From assembly GCA_964247385.1 (NCBI GenBank), contig CAXTUB010000005.1, positions 113,901 to 177,900 of the forward strand: 64,000 nt of DNA, given 5' to 3'. The notes below the pieces were generated by a model, which did no database searches, had not been told where the DNA came from, and saw only the letters and a list, made by a program, of their open reading frames with translations. Source of the DNA: TMP-86 sp964247385 (GTDB taxonomy: Bacteria > Pseudomonadota > Gammaproteobacteria > Steroidobacterales > Steroidobacteraceae). Shown here piece by piece: positions 8,756 through 16,842 of this stretch (the first letter of the stretch is position 1; each line of letters starts with the position of its first letter). The position numbers and the translations under genes are program-made.

Positions 8756-8784
8756 CTAAAGGCCGCCGTGCAGCGGGCCTTTAG
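8756..8784. promoter_or_regulatory. perfect 9-bp inverted repeat in a divergent intergenic region
   Basis: CTAAAGGCC at 8756-8764 is matched exactly by GGCCTTTAG at 8776-8784 around an 11-base centre. With one bulged G the stem grows by two more pairs. It lies between the divergent starts of the TonB-like gene and the next plus-strand gene, 61 bases upstream of the TonB ATG. No T-run follows on either strand, so an operator or an RNA 5' hairpin is more likely than a terminator. Confidence 0.5.
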
Positions 8785-8870
8785 CCGAGCCGGTGAGCAA
8801 CCGGATTCCGCTCGACGCTTTTGCATTTGCCGTGCACACTACGAGCGCATACGCGACATATTCCGTCACC

Positions 8871-9530
8871 ATGACATTAGCGCACACTCCTGTCACCTTC
8901 GTTCAGCTCATGACTCAATCCGAGCATGCGCTGTGGAAGACCGACGCTCAACCCGAATACTACCGAGTGCCCGTGGCGCGGCTGTTGGATAACGGCTCTC
9001 AATACCGCGTATGGGAAGCGCTGCATTCCTCGCAAATGCGTTATATCGCGGGCTGTGGGCGGCGCTTGAAGCAAGCTATCGCGCTCCGCAAGATGGCCGT
9101 GCAACTCATCCACCGTCGTGGGCTGTTCGATTATTTGCGCAACTTCAAGGTCAACGGAGAGTTTCGGCAACAGTTGTTCAAGCAATTCTACGGACCGGTC
9201 GACTTTCGGGCGGCGGTGATCACCGAACATCGACGCTATGTGCTCGCCGCATCGAGCGGCTTCTGCGCCGAAGTGCTCACCGATGCGGTGGACGACAGCG
9301 CGGGCCGCCTGTTGCTGGATCGCTATCACACGCTGTACCAACAGTATTTCGAAATCTATTCGCATTATTGCCGCGCCGAATATTTTGGCGACGTGGAATT
9401 CGCCGCTGCCATGAAGCCGGCGATGCTCGAGCAGCGCGCCGAGGCCAATCGATTGCGGCGGCAGCTTCTATTGCAGCCGCGCCGTACCCTGCGATACACC
9501 TCGGTCGCGCGCCAAGCGCGCTCGGCCTGA
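8871..9530 (+). CDS. hypothetical protein
   Basis: About 219 aa from the ATG at 8871 (MTLAHTPVTFVQLMTQSEHA). The frame is open further up to a GTG at 8793, so the start is uncertain. No known family recognised. The protein looks globular and helical, with many aromatic and basic residues (LFDYLRNFKVNGEFRQQLF, RYHTLYQQYFEIYSHYC) and a strongly basic C-terminus. No signal peptide or membrane segment. It is divergent from the TonB-like gene and ends 17 bases before the convergent GST gene. Composition is typical of neighbouring genes, so it is probably real. Confidence 0.6.
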   Translation: MTLAHTPVTFVQLMTQSEHALWKTDAQPEYYRVPVARLLDNGSQYRVWEALHSSQMRYIAGCGRRLKQAIALRKMAVQLIHRRGLFDYLRNFKVNGEFRQQLFKQFYGPVDFRAAVITEHRRYVLAASSGFCAEVLTDAVDDSAGRLLLDRYHTLYQQYFEIYSHYCRAEYFGDVEFAAAMKPAMLEQRAEANRLRRQLLLQPRRTLRYTSVARQARSA

Positions 9531-9547
9531 TTCTCCGGCCGAGATTT

Positions 9548-10195
9548 TCAGCTCGAGCCCTTGGCGGCTGCGGCTTGCGCGGCGCGCTGATAGGCGCGCG
9601 CCGTGGCGGGACGTGCTGCGATGGCATCGAACCAGCGGCGCACGTGCGGAAAATTTTGCAATGGAATATTCAAGGCCTCGTGCGGCACCACCCAGGGATA
9701 CACGGCCATGTCGGCGATTGAATATTCTCCCGCGAGATACTCGCGACTCCCGAGCTCATGATTCAAGACACCGTACAAACGCAGCGTCTCCTTCGTGAAA
9801 CGCTCGATGGCGTAGGGAATCTTTTCCTTCGCGGTGCGCGCATAGTGTGCGAGTTGGCTGGACGTGGGCCCGAGCCCCGCCATCTGCCAGAACAGCCACT
9901 CCTTCGAGCGGACTTGCACGCGCAGGCTTTGCGGTAAGAAGCGCCCGAGCTTTTCCGCCAGATAGAGGAGGATGGCGCCGGACTCGAACACCGAAATCGG
10001 CGCGCCGCCATCTTCAGGCTCGTGATCCACGATGGCGGGGATTTTGCGGTTGGGCGCGATGCTCGCAAAATCCGCGGCAAGCTGCTCGCCCTTGATGATG
10101 TCGATGGGAATGAGCCGATGCGGCGCACCGCTCTCTTCGAGAAACATCGCCACTTTGTAGCCATTGGGCGTGGTCCAATAGTAGAGATCGATCAT
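9548..10195 (-). CDS. yfcG: glutathione S-transferase, Nu class (YfcG-like disulfide reductase)
   Basis: 215 aa, full length. Close to E. coli YfcG along its length as I recall it: MIDLYY, T9-P-N11-G, IAPNRKIPAIVDH, FESGAILLYLAEKLG and the C-terminal helical GPTSSQ / IPYAIERF segments. In YfcG, Thr9 and Asn11 bind the glutathione sulfur, and both are present. These enzymes reduce disulfides using two bound glutathiones in the cytosol. The minus-strand ATG shares two bases with the plus-strand ATG of the glycosylase gene, giving CATG between two divergent genes. A GGAGAGAG lies upstream, inside the neighbour. The family is firm; the symbol is by similarity. Confidence 0.87.
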   Translation of the reverse strand: MIDLYYWTTPNGYKVAMFLEESGAPHRLIPIDIIKGEQLAADFASIAPNRKIPAIVDHEPEDGGAPISVFESGAILLYLAEKLGRFLPQSLRVQVRSKEWLFWQMAGLGPTSSQLAHYARTAKEKIPYAIERFTKETLRLYGVLNHELGSREYLAGEYSIADMAVYPWVVPHEALNIPLQNFPHVRRWFDAIAARPATARAYQRAAQAAAAKGSS

Positions 10196-10889
10196 GCCAA
10201 AGGTGCTCTCTCCATCGCCCCGGCCGCGACTCTTGCGCCGCGCCGCGCTGCCGTGCGATACGGTGGAGCTGGCGCGTTATTTGCTCGGAAAATTGATTAT
10301 ACGCACGTTCGACACGCATCGATTGTGCGGGCGCATCGTGGAGACGGAGGCTTACACACAAGACGAGCCTGCGTGTCACGCCTTCATTGGACAGACCCGG
10401 CGTAATCGCTCATTGTTCTTGCGGCGCGGGCATGCGTATGTGTATCTGTGCTACGGCACCTCGTACATGCTCAATGTGACGAGCGGCGATGCGGGCGAGG
10501 GAAGCGGAGTGTTGCTGCGCGGGCTCGAGCCCGTTAGTGGATTCGCTCAGCTTGCGGGCTCAGGAAGTGGCGCGCGCGGCAGGCGCATGTCCAATCTCAC
10601 CGACGGGCCGGGCAAATTGGCGCGCGCGTTGCGAGTGGATTTATCGCTCGATGGCGTCGACATGACACAGACCGGACCGTTGTCGCTTGCTCAAGACGGT
10701 TTCGCCGGCGCAAAGATCGGCACGAGCGTGCGCATCGGCATCACGAAGGCGGCGCACCTCGAGCGCCGGTTTTTTCTTTGCGACAATCAATTCGTGTCGC
10801 GCCATCGCGGCGCGCGCGCACGCTCGAGCGCATCCGGCAGCGCATCGAGCGGCAAACCGCTCTCAGACCCGGCGGGGCCCTGCGGATAG
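10194..10889 (+). CDS. 3-methyladenine DNA glycosylase (AAG/MPG family)
   Basis: 231 aa. Conserved AAG-family blocks are clear: LARYLLGKLIIR, GRIVETEAY with the catalytic Glu, the TRRN loop, GHAYVYLCYGTSYMLNV and GPGKLARALRVD. It removes alkylated purines such as 3-methyladenine from DNA as the first step of base excision repair. The start overlaps that of the divergent GST gene. A GTG three codons in (10203) is the only nearby alternative, because the conserved domain begins at about residue 18. The 3' end overlaps the convergent DUF502 gene by 27 bases. The last 30 residues (Ser/Gly/Pro-rich) lie outside the conserved fold. Confidence 0.9.
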   Translation: MPKVLSPSPRPRLLRRAALPCDTVELARYLLGKLIIRTFDTHRLCGRIVETEAYTQDEPACHAFIGQTRRNRSLFLRRGHAYVYLCYGTSYMLNVTSGDAGEGSGVLLRGLEPVSGFAQLAGSGSGARGRRMSNLTDGPGKLARALRVDLSLDGVDMTQTGPLSLAQDGFAGAKIGTSVRIGITKAAHLERRFFLCDNQFVSRHRGARARSSASGSASSGKPLSDPAGPCG

Positions 10890-11465
10890 TCCGGCCGTGA
10901 TGGCCATGCGCATGGCCTCTTCCACGGTGAGCTCGAGCGGCGTCAGGATATTTCGCGGCAGATACAGCGCATAGCCGCCGAATGCGTAGCTCATCGGAAA
11001 ATATACGGTGCACCAATCGGCAGCCCCGTGCGGCACGAGGGCGGCTGGCGCATCTTCACGCGTCACGAAGCCGATTGCGCGCACCTCGCCGAACGTTGCG
11101 AGCACCACGCGCTGCAGATCGCGCTTCTCCCCGCTGCCCGAGGGCAGCATGCTGACGACATCGCGAAAGCCGCCATAGATGGTCTTGATCACCGGAATGC
11201 GGCCGAGCATCTCATCCCAAAAATTCAGAACGAGCTTTCCGGCGTAGGCATTCACCAGGGTGCCGATCACGAGCAACAGAAGGAACGCGGTGAGAAGCCC
11301 CAATCCGGGCCAATAGCTTTCGGGAGAAATGATGTTGAGGCCGATCAGCGCGCGACGCAGCATGCCCTCGACCGTGTGCACGAGCCACCAGATCACGTAC
11401 ACGGTGAGCGCCAGCGGCAAGACCGTGACGAGTCCACGCATGGTCAGAGCCAGTATTTTGCGCAT
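10863..11465 (-). CDS. DUF502 family inner-membrane protein
   Basis: 200 aa. Two transmembrane helices (ITMRGLVTVLPLALTVYVIW-type first helix; GLGLLTAFLLLLVIGTLVNA second) are followed by the family block GRIPVIKTIYGGFRDV, then a soluble beta-rich part with VYFPMSYAFGGYALYLP and a short C-terminal helix. DUF502 proteins are widespread in proteobacteria and have no agreed function. It stands alone on this strand, is convergent with the glycosylase and divergent from the next secreted protein. ATG start. Confidence 0.88.
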   Translation of the reverse strand: MRKILALTMRGLVTVLPLALTVYVIWWLVHTVEGMLRRALIGLNIISPESYWPGLGLLTAFLLLLVIGTLVNAYAGKLVLNFWDEMLGRIPVIKTIYGGFRDVVSMLPSGSGEKRDLQRVVLATFGEVRAIGFVTREDAPAALVPHGAADWCTVYFPMSYAFGGYALYLPRNILTPLELTVEEAMRMAITAGLSAGPRRV

Positions 11466-11563
11466 GGCCTATCATCGCACAACGGATCGGGCGTGAAGGA
11501 CGGCCGCAGTCGCCTCGCGGCGAAGGGTTTGTCGCAATTCATCTTGAAAAGCAGGAGCGAGCA

Positions 11564-12475
11564 ATGTTGAGGCGCATCCAATGGCCGTCGCTGATGCTGG
11601 CGTTGTGCGCGGCCTGCATGGCGCGCGCCGCATCGCCGGAGAAGACGGCTGAAGACTTCGTGCACATCGCAACGGTCGACGGCCCGAGCGCCGCCATCGT
11701 GCTGTATCACCCGAGCGATGTGCAGCGCGTATACGACAAAGTGCTGCTGCGCGTCGAGCGGGAAGCTGAAAGCAAGCGCAAGCAAATTCGCACGGCACTT
11801 TTTGGCGCCGGCGCAAGCCTCGACGACGTGCGGCACATGACGCCGGAGAATTTGCTGCTCGCCGTCATCGCGCGCGTGCCCACGGCGCACGCCACGACGT
11901 ACGATCAATACAAGGCTCTCGGTGTGGTGAAGGAAGGCGAGGTGATGCACGTGGTCGTGCGCGCATCGCTCGAAAAAGTCGAGCGCTTGAAACGCCGCAC
12001 CATCGTGCAGGTGGTCACACTGTTGCCTTCTGGCAAGGAATGGCGTGCGGCGGTGCCATCACCCATCGAATCGTTCATCGACGATGTGCTCGCGGCGGCG
12101 CCCGACACGCTGCCGGATGTGGTCGATGCGCCCGCCGCCGCCGTCGCAAAAAACCCGGAGTGGGACGCTTTGCTGGCGCGCGGGTCGGACCTGTTGCAGC
12201 GCGGCAGCTGTCTCACGTATTTCATCGATGTCGTTGAGCCCAGCTTCGCCAAGAGCATGACGCAGAAGTCGTTCGACGCCATCGTGAAGCAATGCGAGCT
12301 GAATGAGCGCACGCGCGAAAAATTCCGCTTGGGGTTGGAGCTCGCGGCGGCGCGTGCGCCTCGAGTCGAGTCCGGCGGCACGCGCGTCATCTATGACCTG
12401 CATGGCGAAGGTTTGCCGTACGAGCAACTCGTCCTGACGCGGGTCGAGAACCGCTGGTATGTGGCCAGTGAATGA
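11564..12475 (+). CDS. hypothetical exported protein
   Basis: 303 aa with a good signal peptide (WPSLMLALCAACMARAAS, cut likely after ARA) and a strong AGGAG seven bases before the ATG. The mature part is mostly helical and charged in the first half (VLLRVEREAESKRKQIRTAL). It contains a pair of Cys near the C-terminus (GSCLTYF and KQCELNER) that could form a periplasmic disulfide. The end, DLHGEGLPYEQLVLTRVEN, looks like a small beta-sheet. No family recognised. The 3' end overlaps the GNAT gene by 17 bases, so the two may be co-expressed. Confidence 0.7.
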   Translation: MLRRIQWPSLMLALCAACMARAASPEKTAEDFVHIATVDGPSAAIVLYHPSDVQRVYDKVLLRVEREAESKRKQIRTALFGAGASLDDVRHMTPENLLLAVIARVPTAHATTYDQYKALGVVKEGEVMHVVVRASLEKVERLKRRTIVQVVTLLPSGKEWRAAVPSPIESFIDDVLAAAPDTLPDVVDAPAAAVAKNPEWDALLARGSDLLQRGSCLTYFIDVVEPSFAKSMTQKSFDAIVKQCELNERTREKFRLGLELAAARAPRVESGGTRVIYDLHGEGLPYEQLVLTRVENRWYVASE

Positions 12476-12998
12476 GACGCCGCCGGGCGAGGCTCGAGGG
12501 AACGATCATCGCATCGAAATCTCGGCGGCGACCCGCGCGGATGTGGCGTTGGTGCTCGAGCTGGTGCGCGAGCTGGCCCACTTCGAGCGCCTGGAGTCCG
12601 AAGTGACGGCCACCCATGCATTGATGGAGAACGCACTTTTCGGTGACCCGCCCTGCGCTTTCTGCGCGATCGCCCGGGTCGACGGGAATAGTGCGGGCTT
12701 TGCGCTGTACTTTCGAAATTTCTCGACTTTTCTCGCCAAGCCGGGAATCTATCTAGAGGATCTTTTCGTGCGGCCGAAGTTTCGCGGCCGCGGCATTGGC
12801 ACCGCGCTCCTCGAGCATTTGGCGCGCATCGCAGTCGCGCAAGGCGCGGGCCGGTTCGAATGGACGGCTCTGGATTGGAATCGTCCGGCGCGGGACTTCT
12901 ACGAAAATCTAGGAGCGCGACCCATGCCGGAGTGGATCATTCACCGGCTCTCCGGAGCCGCCCTCGAACGAGTGGCTCAGGGCAAGACCTGTACGTGA
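12459..12998 (+). CDS. GNAT family N-acetyltransferase (SSAT-like)
   Basis: 179 aa. The acetyl-CoA loop FRGRGIGTALL (R-x-x-G-x-G) follows the strand GIYLEDLFVRPKF, and the C-terminal RFEWTALDWNRPARDFYENLGA block is the usual GNAT end. The N-terminus (TRADVALVLELVRELAHFE) and AGFALYFRNFSTF resemble spermidine/diamine acetyltransferases, so a polyamine or small amine substrate is possible but unproven. The ATG overlaps the preceding gene; a GTG at 12468 is an alternative. The gene is convergent and overlapping by 22 bases with the BON protein gene. Confidence 0.85.
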   Translation: MWPVNETPPGEARGNDHRIEISAATRADVALVLELVRELAHFERLESEVTATHALMENALFGDPPCAFCAIARVDGNSAGFALYFRNFSTFLAKPGIYLEDLFVRPKFRGRGIGTALLEHLARIAVAQGAGRFEWTALDWNRPARDFYENLGARPMPEWIIHRLSGAALERVAQGKTCT

Positions 12999-13465
12999 TT
13001 CTCGACTCGAATGGAAGCGTTCGCGTGTGTGCGAATGCGCGCTTCGATCTGCGCGCGCATGCTGGGGCTCGGCGTTTCTCCCGTAACGATCAGCTGCGCC
13101 CCATCGAACGCCGCCTGGCCCTCACTCAACAGATTGTCGATGAGGGGAAAATACAGTGCGTCCGATTCGACCCAAGGCGCCGGGATGACGCGCTCGTCCA
13201 CGTTCACTTGATCGCGCACGTGCGGTTTGCCGTAGCGCCGCTCGGCCTCATCGCGCAGCCGCTCGTGCTGGGCTTGATTGGGAAGCGATCCCATCAGCGT
13301 GACCTGCCCCTGCGAAAAGTCCGCGACGATGCGCGCCGGCACCGTGGGCAATGGGCCATGATGGCAGGCATGAATTAAGCCGGTGACCGAAAGCACTGCG
13401 CAGCGAATGCCTGGCGCTCGCGCGAGCGTGGCAAGTCTCGACATGCCAAGGTATCTGCGGGCCAT
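12977..13465 (-). CDS. BON-like domain protein, putative lipoprotein
   Basis: About 162 aa from the ATG at 13465, chosen because CTAAGGA lies just upstream; the ATG at 13444 is possible. The frame is open to 13666 but that would run deep into the divergent peptidase gene. The segment AVLSVTGLIHACHHG gives a plausible lipobox (IHAC). The mature part carries two BON/OmpA-associated style repeats: GQVTLMGSLPNQAQHERLRD and AQLIVTGETPSPSMRAQIEA, each a strand-turn-strand-helix. Such modules are found in periplasmic proteins that bind envelope or phospholipid surfaces. Function unknown. Confidence 0.65.
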   Translation of the reverse strand: MARRYLGMSRLATLARAPGIRCAVLSVTGLIHACHHGPLPTVPARIVADFSQGQVTLMGSLPNQAQHERLRDEAERRYGKPHVRDQVNVDERVIPAPWVESDALYFPLIDNLLSEGQAAFDGAQLIVTGETPSPSMRAQIEARIRTHANASIRVENHVQVLP

Positions 13466-13475
13466 ATTCCTTAGT

Positions 13476-14351
13476 ATGCGCCAGCCGCCGCCGTATTCGC
13501 GCCGCCGCATCGCACGCGGCCGATTGATCGCCATTGTCTGCTGCGCCGGTCTTGCGTGCGCTGGAAGCGGAGCTATCGCAAGCTCGAGCGCGGCGAACAG
13601 CCGCTTTCTCGACTTGCAAGCCGGCCGGGTCGACGCGGCGCTGTCCAAGATTCCGCCTTCCGGCAATCGAGCGGAGATCTATTTTCTCGGGTTTGCCGGA
13701 GTCGCGGAACAGAGGGTGTTTGCCGGTGAGATTGAGCTGGCGCGCGAGCGGATCGAGTCGAGATACCGCACGGGGCCGCGCCATTTGGAGTTGATCAACG
13801 ACGCACGCGATCGAGACTCCGCGCCCATTGCGAGCCTCGCCAACTTGCGCCGCGCGCTCCAAGGGATTGCGAAGCGCATGCACACCGATCGCGACATATT
13901 GATCATTGCGCTTTCCTCGCATGGCTCATCGGATCCGCAGCTCGCGGTGTCGAACGGCACGTTGCCGCTGCGGCAAATCCGGCCTGGAGATTTACGCGAT
14001 GCGCTGCGCGACGCGGGCGTCGTATGGAAAGTGGTGATCATCTCCTCGTGTTTTGCCGGCGGATTCATTCCCTCGCTCGAAGATGAGCACAGCATCGTCC
14101 TGGCGGCCGCGGCGGCCGACCGCACCTCGTTCGGGTGCACGAACGATCGCGACCTTACGTACTTCGGCGAGGCGTTCTACCGCGATGCGCTGCCCCGTGC
14201 GGCCACACTGCATGATGCCTTCATGCGGGCGCGCAAGGCCATCGGCCGGCGTGAGCATCGTGAGCGCATGCGGCCTTCTCGACCCACCGCATTCTTCGGC
14301 GCAGCGCTGCGAGCCAAGCTCGAGCCGTTCGAGCCCGCATTGAAACCGTAG
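13476..14351 (+). CDS. peptidase C13 (legumain-like) family exported protein
   Basis: About 291 aa. The catalytic His lies in LSSHGSS (His149) and the nucleophile in VIISSCFAGG (Cys192), the two clan CD signature strands of the C13/caspase-like fold. The following AAAADRTSFGCTNDRDLTYF matches the substrate-pocket block of bacterial C13 proteins. The N-terminus is basic and then hydrophobic (RLIAIVCCAGLACAGSGAIA), an apparent signal or lipoprotein-type leader, so it should act in the envelope. The ATG at 13476 is chosen because the longer frame from 13383 would overlap the divergent gene. Substrate unknown. Confidence 0.78.
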   Translation: MRQPPPYSRRRIARGRLIAIVCCAGLACAGSGAIASSSAANSRFLDLQAGRVDAALSKIPPSGNRAEIYFLGFAGVAEQRVFAGEIELARERIESRYRTGPRHLELINDARDRDSAPIASLANLRRALQGIAKRMHTDRDILIIALSSHGSSDPQLAVSNGTLPLRQIRPGDLRDALRDAGVVWKVVIISSCFAGGFIPSLEDEHSIVLAAAAADRTSFGCTNDRDLTYFGEAFYRDALPRAATLHDAFMRARKAIGRREHRERMRPSRPTAFFGAALRAKLEPFEPALKP

Positions 14352-14368
14352 CCTGGCGCGGCCGAACG

Positions 14369-15121
14369 CTATTGCCGAGGCAGAGAGAAACGCACGTTGT
14401 TGTAATTCAGAATCACGCTTTCGCGGGTGATGCGCTCCACCGTCGGGCCTTCGGCCAACACCGCGCCTTCGCGATATTTATGATTGTTGATGAAAACGAA
14501 GCGTTCCACCGGACGTTGCGCGTACACATGAATGTCCATGTGCAAGTCGGGAATTTTCTGTGCGCTGCCTGCATTGATCTCTTCCAGGCTCGGCAGATTC
14601 TCTTCGGACTCATTCGCCGGCGCTGCGCGCGCGACCCGAGGCGGCGAAGATGAAACGGCGCGTTCCGTGGCGCGCATTGCGGACGGCGCGGGCGTAGCTT
14701 CAGGCTCGCTCGCCGCGACGCGGGGATGTGCGCTGGCGAGCAGCGGAATTTCGGGCGCATACACGGGCGCGGCGGGTGCAGTCTCTGGCGCGGCCAATCC
14801 ACTTTGCGCACTGGCGGGCGCTTCAGGCAATCGAGCCGTGCCCTTCGACCGCGCCGTGCTGTCAACACTCGGCCGGCTTGCCTGCGTTTCGGCGGGCACA
14901 CTTGGGGGGCTCGCGGGCGCAGCAGCCGCGCTGCGCGTCACGCCTCGCCATAACATGAACGCGAGCAGCAGAAGATTGACGGCAAGCAGAGTCAGGAGGC
15001 CGGCAATCCACCAACGCGCAGTTTGACGCGATGCCACGGGAGTCACGGTCACCAGCCCCGGCGATGCCGCGCGTTGGCGCTCGGCCTCGGATTTTTTCAG
15101 CGCTTCGAGAATGAACGACAT
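14369..15121 (-). CDS. gspB: general secretion pathway protein B (ExeB/GspB)
   Basis: 250 aa. MSFILEALKKSEAERQR is the hallmark N-terminus of GspB, followed by one transmembrane helix (ARWWIAGLLTLLAVNLLLLA), a long Ala/Pro-rich periplasmic linker and the C-terminal T2SSB domain (DLHMDIHVYAQRPVERFVFI, ending VRFSLPR). With GspA it helps carry and assemble the type II secretion secretin through the peptidoglycan. It is last in a minus-strand run, 14 bases after gspA. No other T2SS gene lies in the window. Confidence 0.92.
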   Translation of the reverse strand: MSFILEALKKSEAERQRAASPGLVTVTPVASRQTARWWIAGLLTLLAVNLLLLAFMLWRGVTRSAAAAPASPPSVPAETQASRPSVDSTARSKGTARLPEAPASAQSGLAAPETAPAAPVYAPEIPLLASAHPRVAASEPEATPAPSAMRATERAVSSSPPRVARAAPANESEENLPSLEEINAGSAQKIPDLHMDIHVYAQRPVERFVFINNHKYREGAVLAEGPTVERITRESVILNYNNVRFSLPRQ

Positions 15122-15135
15122 GGATAGACCGTATG

Positions 15136-16836
15136 TCAGCCGCCGCGTGCGGCATTGGAGATCAAAAGCGGCGAGCCCGGCTCTGCGAGCGCCGTGTCCA
15201 ACACGATCTGAGTCTGCAATCGCGCCACACCATCCGCGGTCAAACGATGATCGCGCTGAAAATTCTGCACGGCAATCGCAAGAGACTCATCGTACAGGCT
15301 GACGGCGTCGACGTTGGAAGGCGCTCCGCGCACCGCAGCGAGGCTGCGCCGCAGCCACCGTACCTCATCTCCCCGCATACCGAGCGATAGCTCGCGCGGC
15401 CGCGGTATTTTTGGCCGCCATACCAGCGTGAAATCCCCGAGCCAATAGCGCGAGATTTCCGCCAACGCAACTTGGCGGCCATATTCTCCCAAAGCCAGCG
15501 TGGCGCTGGCTTCGTCCAGTTGAGTCATGACGACGTAATACAAGCCGCCGCGATCATCATGCAGACTCAGCACCACGGGCCGATTGAACGCCCGCAGCGC
15601 CCCCCAAGAGCCGCGATCTTCAAGACAAGCGAGACCCGCGCGCGCCGCTTGCGCGCACGGATTCTTGTCGCTGACGAGCGCGGTGCCCCACAATGACAGG
15701 AGCCGGCGGAATGCAGCGGCTTCGCTGGTTTGCTCATGATGTGCCGCCAGAATCGGGGCGAGAGAATCCTGCACCGTTTGCGTAGCCGCTGCACCCCGAA
15801 TTGCGCCTGGAGTGGCGTCTCGAGTGGCGTTCCGGGCTGCGCTTTGCGCGGCGGCTGCGCTGCGGCGCGCTTCGGGCAATGCATCTCGCAGAAATGTATT
15901 GGCGCTCGAGCCGGGCTTCGAGTTCGCGGCGCCCGGCCACACACGCCAAGCGGCTGCCACGATGCCGGCACTGAGCAGAATGCCGGCAGCGCCCACCCCC
16001 CAGGGCATCCAACGCGAACGGATGCCGCGCCCGTAGACTTCGCCCGCCGCGCGGCGCACCAGCGCGGCATCGATGCTGCGCGTCTCGGTGGTGTAAGCGC
16101 CCAGCAGCGCGCGATCGCATGTAACATTGATGATGCGCGGAATACCTCCGGAGACACGGTGGATTTCATCCAACGCCGCGGGCTGGAAAATTTCTCCGCT
16201 CGCGCCCGCCACCTTGAGCCGATGCCGAATGTAGCCCCGCGTTTCCTCGCGCAGCAATGGATTCAAGTGGTAGCGGCCCGTAATGCGCTGCGCCAGCTGG
16301 CGCAACTCGTTACGCGCCAGAAGATCGCGCAGCTCGGGCTGACCGATCAGAATGATTTGCAGCAATTTCTGCGTAGGCGTCTCGAGATTGGTGAGTAGCC
16401 TGACTTGTTCGAGCACGTCCGCCGCGAGATTTTGGGCCTCATCGACAATCACGATGACGCGCCGGCCCTGCGCGTGCGCGGCAAGTAGTCGGCGATTCAG
16501 CGCATCGATGATGTCTTTCACGCTCTGTCGGCTTTCGGGCGCGAGCGCGACTCCGAGCTCCTCGCAAATCGTCAGCAGGAATTCGGCCGGCGTGACGCGA
16601 GGGTTCAAAATCACCGCAACGTCGGCATGTTGAGGAATGCGCGACAGAAGCGTGCGCACGACCGTCGTCTTGCCCGTGCCGACTTCGCCCGTGAGCTGGA
16701 TGAAGCCGCCCGATTCATTGATGCCGTAGAGCAAGTGTGCAAGCGCCTCGGCGTGCCGCTCACTCAAATAGAGGTAGCGCGGATCGGGCGTGATCGCGAA
16801 CGGCTTTTCGCTGAGTCCAAAGAAGCTCGTGTACAC
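15136..16836 (-). CDS. gspA: general secretion pathway ATPase A (ExeA/GspA)
   Basis: 566 aa from a GTG. The AAA ATPase domain fills residues ~1-270 with MYTSFFGLSEKPFAITPDP at the start, Walker A GEVGTGKTT and Walker B VIVIVDEAQN. A transmembrane helix (about 275-295) follows, then an Ala-rich linker, a peptidase-C39-like region and a C-terminal peptidoglycan-binding repeat (LSLGMRGDEVRWLRRSL ... FQRDHRLTADG). That is the ExeA architecture. It binds peptidoglycan and uses ATP to help place the T2SS secretin. Six bases separate it from dinB upstream. Confidence 0.93.
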   Translation of the reverse strand: MYTSFFGLSEKPFAITPDPRYLYLSERHAEALAHLLYGINESGGFIQLTGEVGTGKTTVVRTLLSRIPQHADVAVILNPRVTPAEFLLTICEELGVALAPESRQSVKDIIDALNRRLLAAHAQGRRVIVIVDEAQNLAADVLEQVRLLTNLETPTQKLLQIILIGQPELRDLLARNELRQLAQRITGRYHLNPLLREETRGYIRHRLKVAGASGEIFQPAALDEIHRVSGGIPRIINVTCDRALLGAYTTETRSIDAALVRRAAGEVYGRGIRSRWMPWGVGAAGILLSAGIVAAAWRVWPGAANSKPGSSANTFLRDALPEARRSAAAAQSAARNATRDATPGAIRGAAATQTVQDSLAPILAAHHEQTSEAAAFRRLLSLWGTALVSDKNPCAQAARAGLACLEDRGSWGALRAFNRPVVLSLHDDRGGLYYVVMTQLDEASATLALGEYGRQVALAEISRYWLGDFTLVWRPKIPRPRELSLGMRGDEVRWLRRSLAAVRGAPSNVDAVSLYDESLAIAVQNFQRDHRLTADGVARLQTQIVLDTALAEPGSPLLISNAARGG

Positions 16837-16842
16837 GGTGTG

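Noticed and set aside
13445..13666. Upstream extension of the BON protein frame
   Set aside because: Would overlap the divergent C13 gene by about 190 bases, and the extra residues lack any family match or leader.
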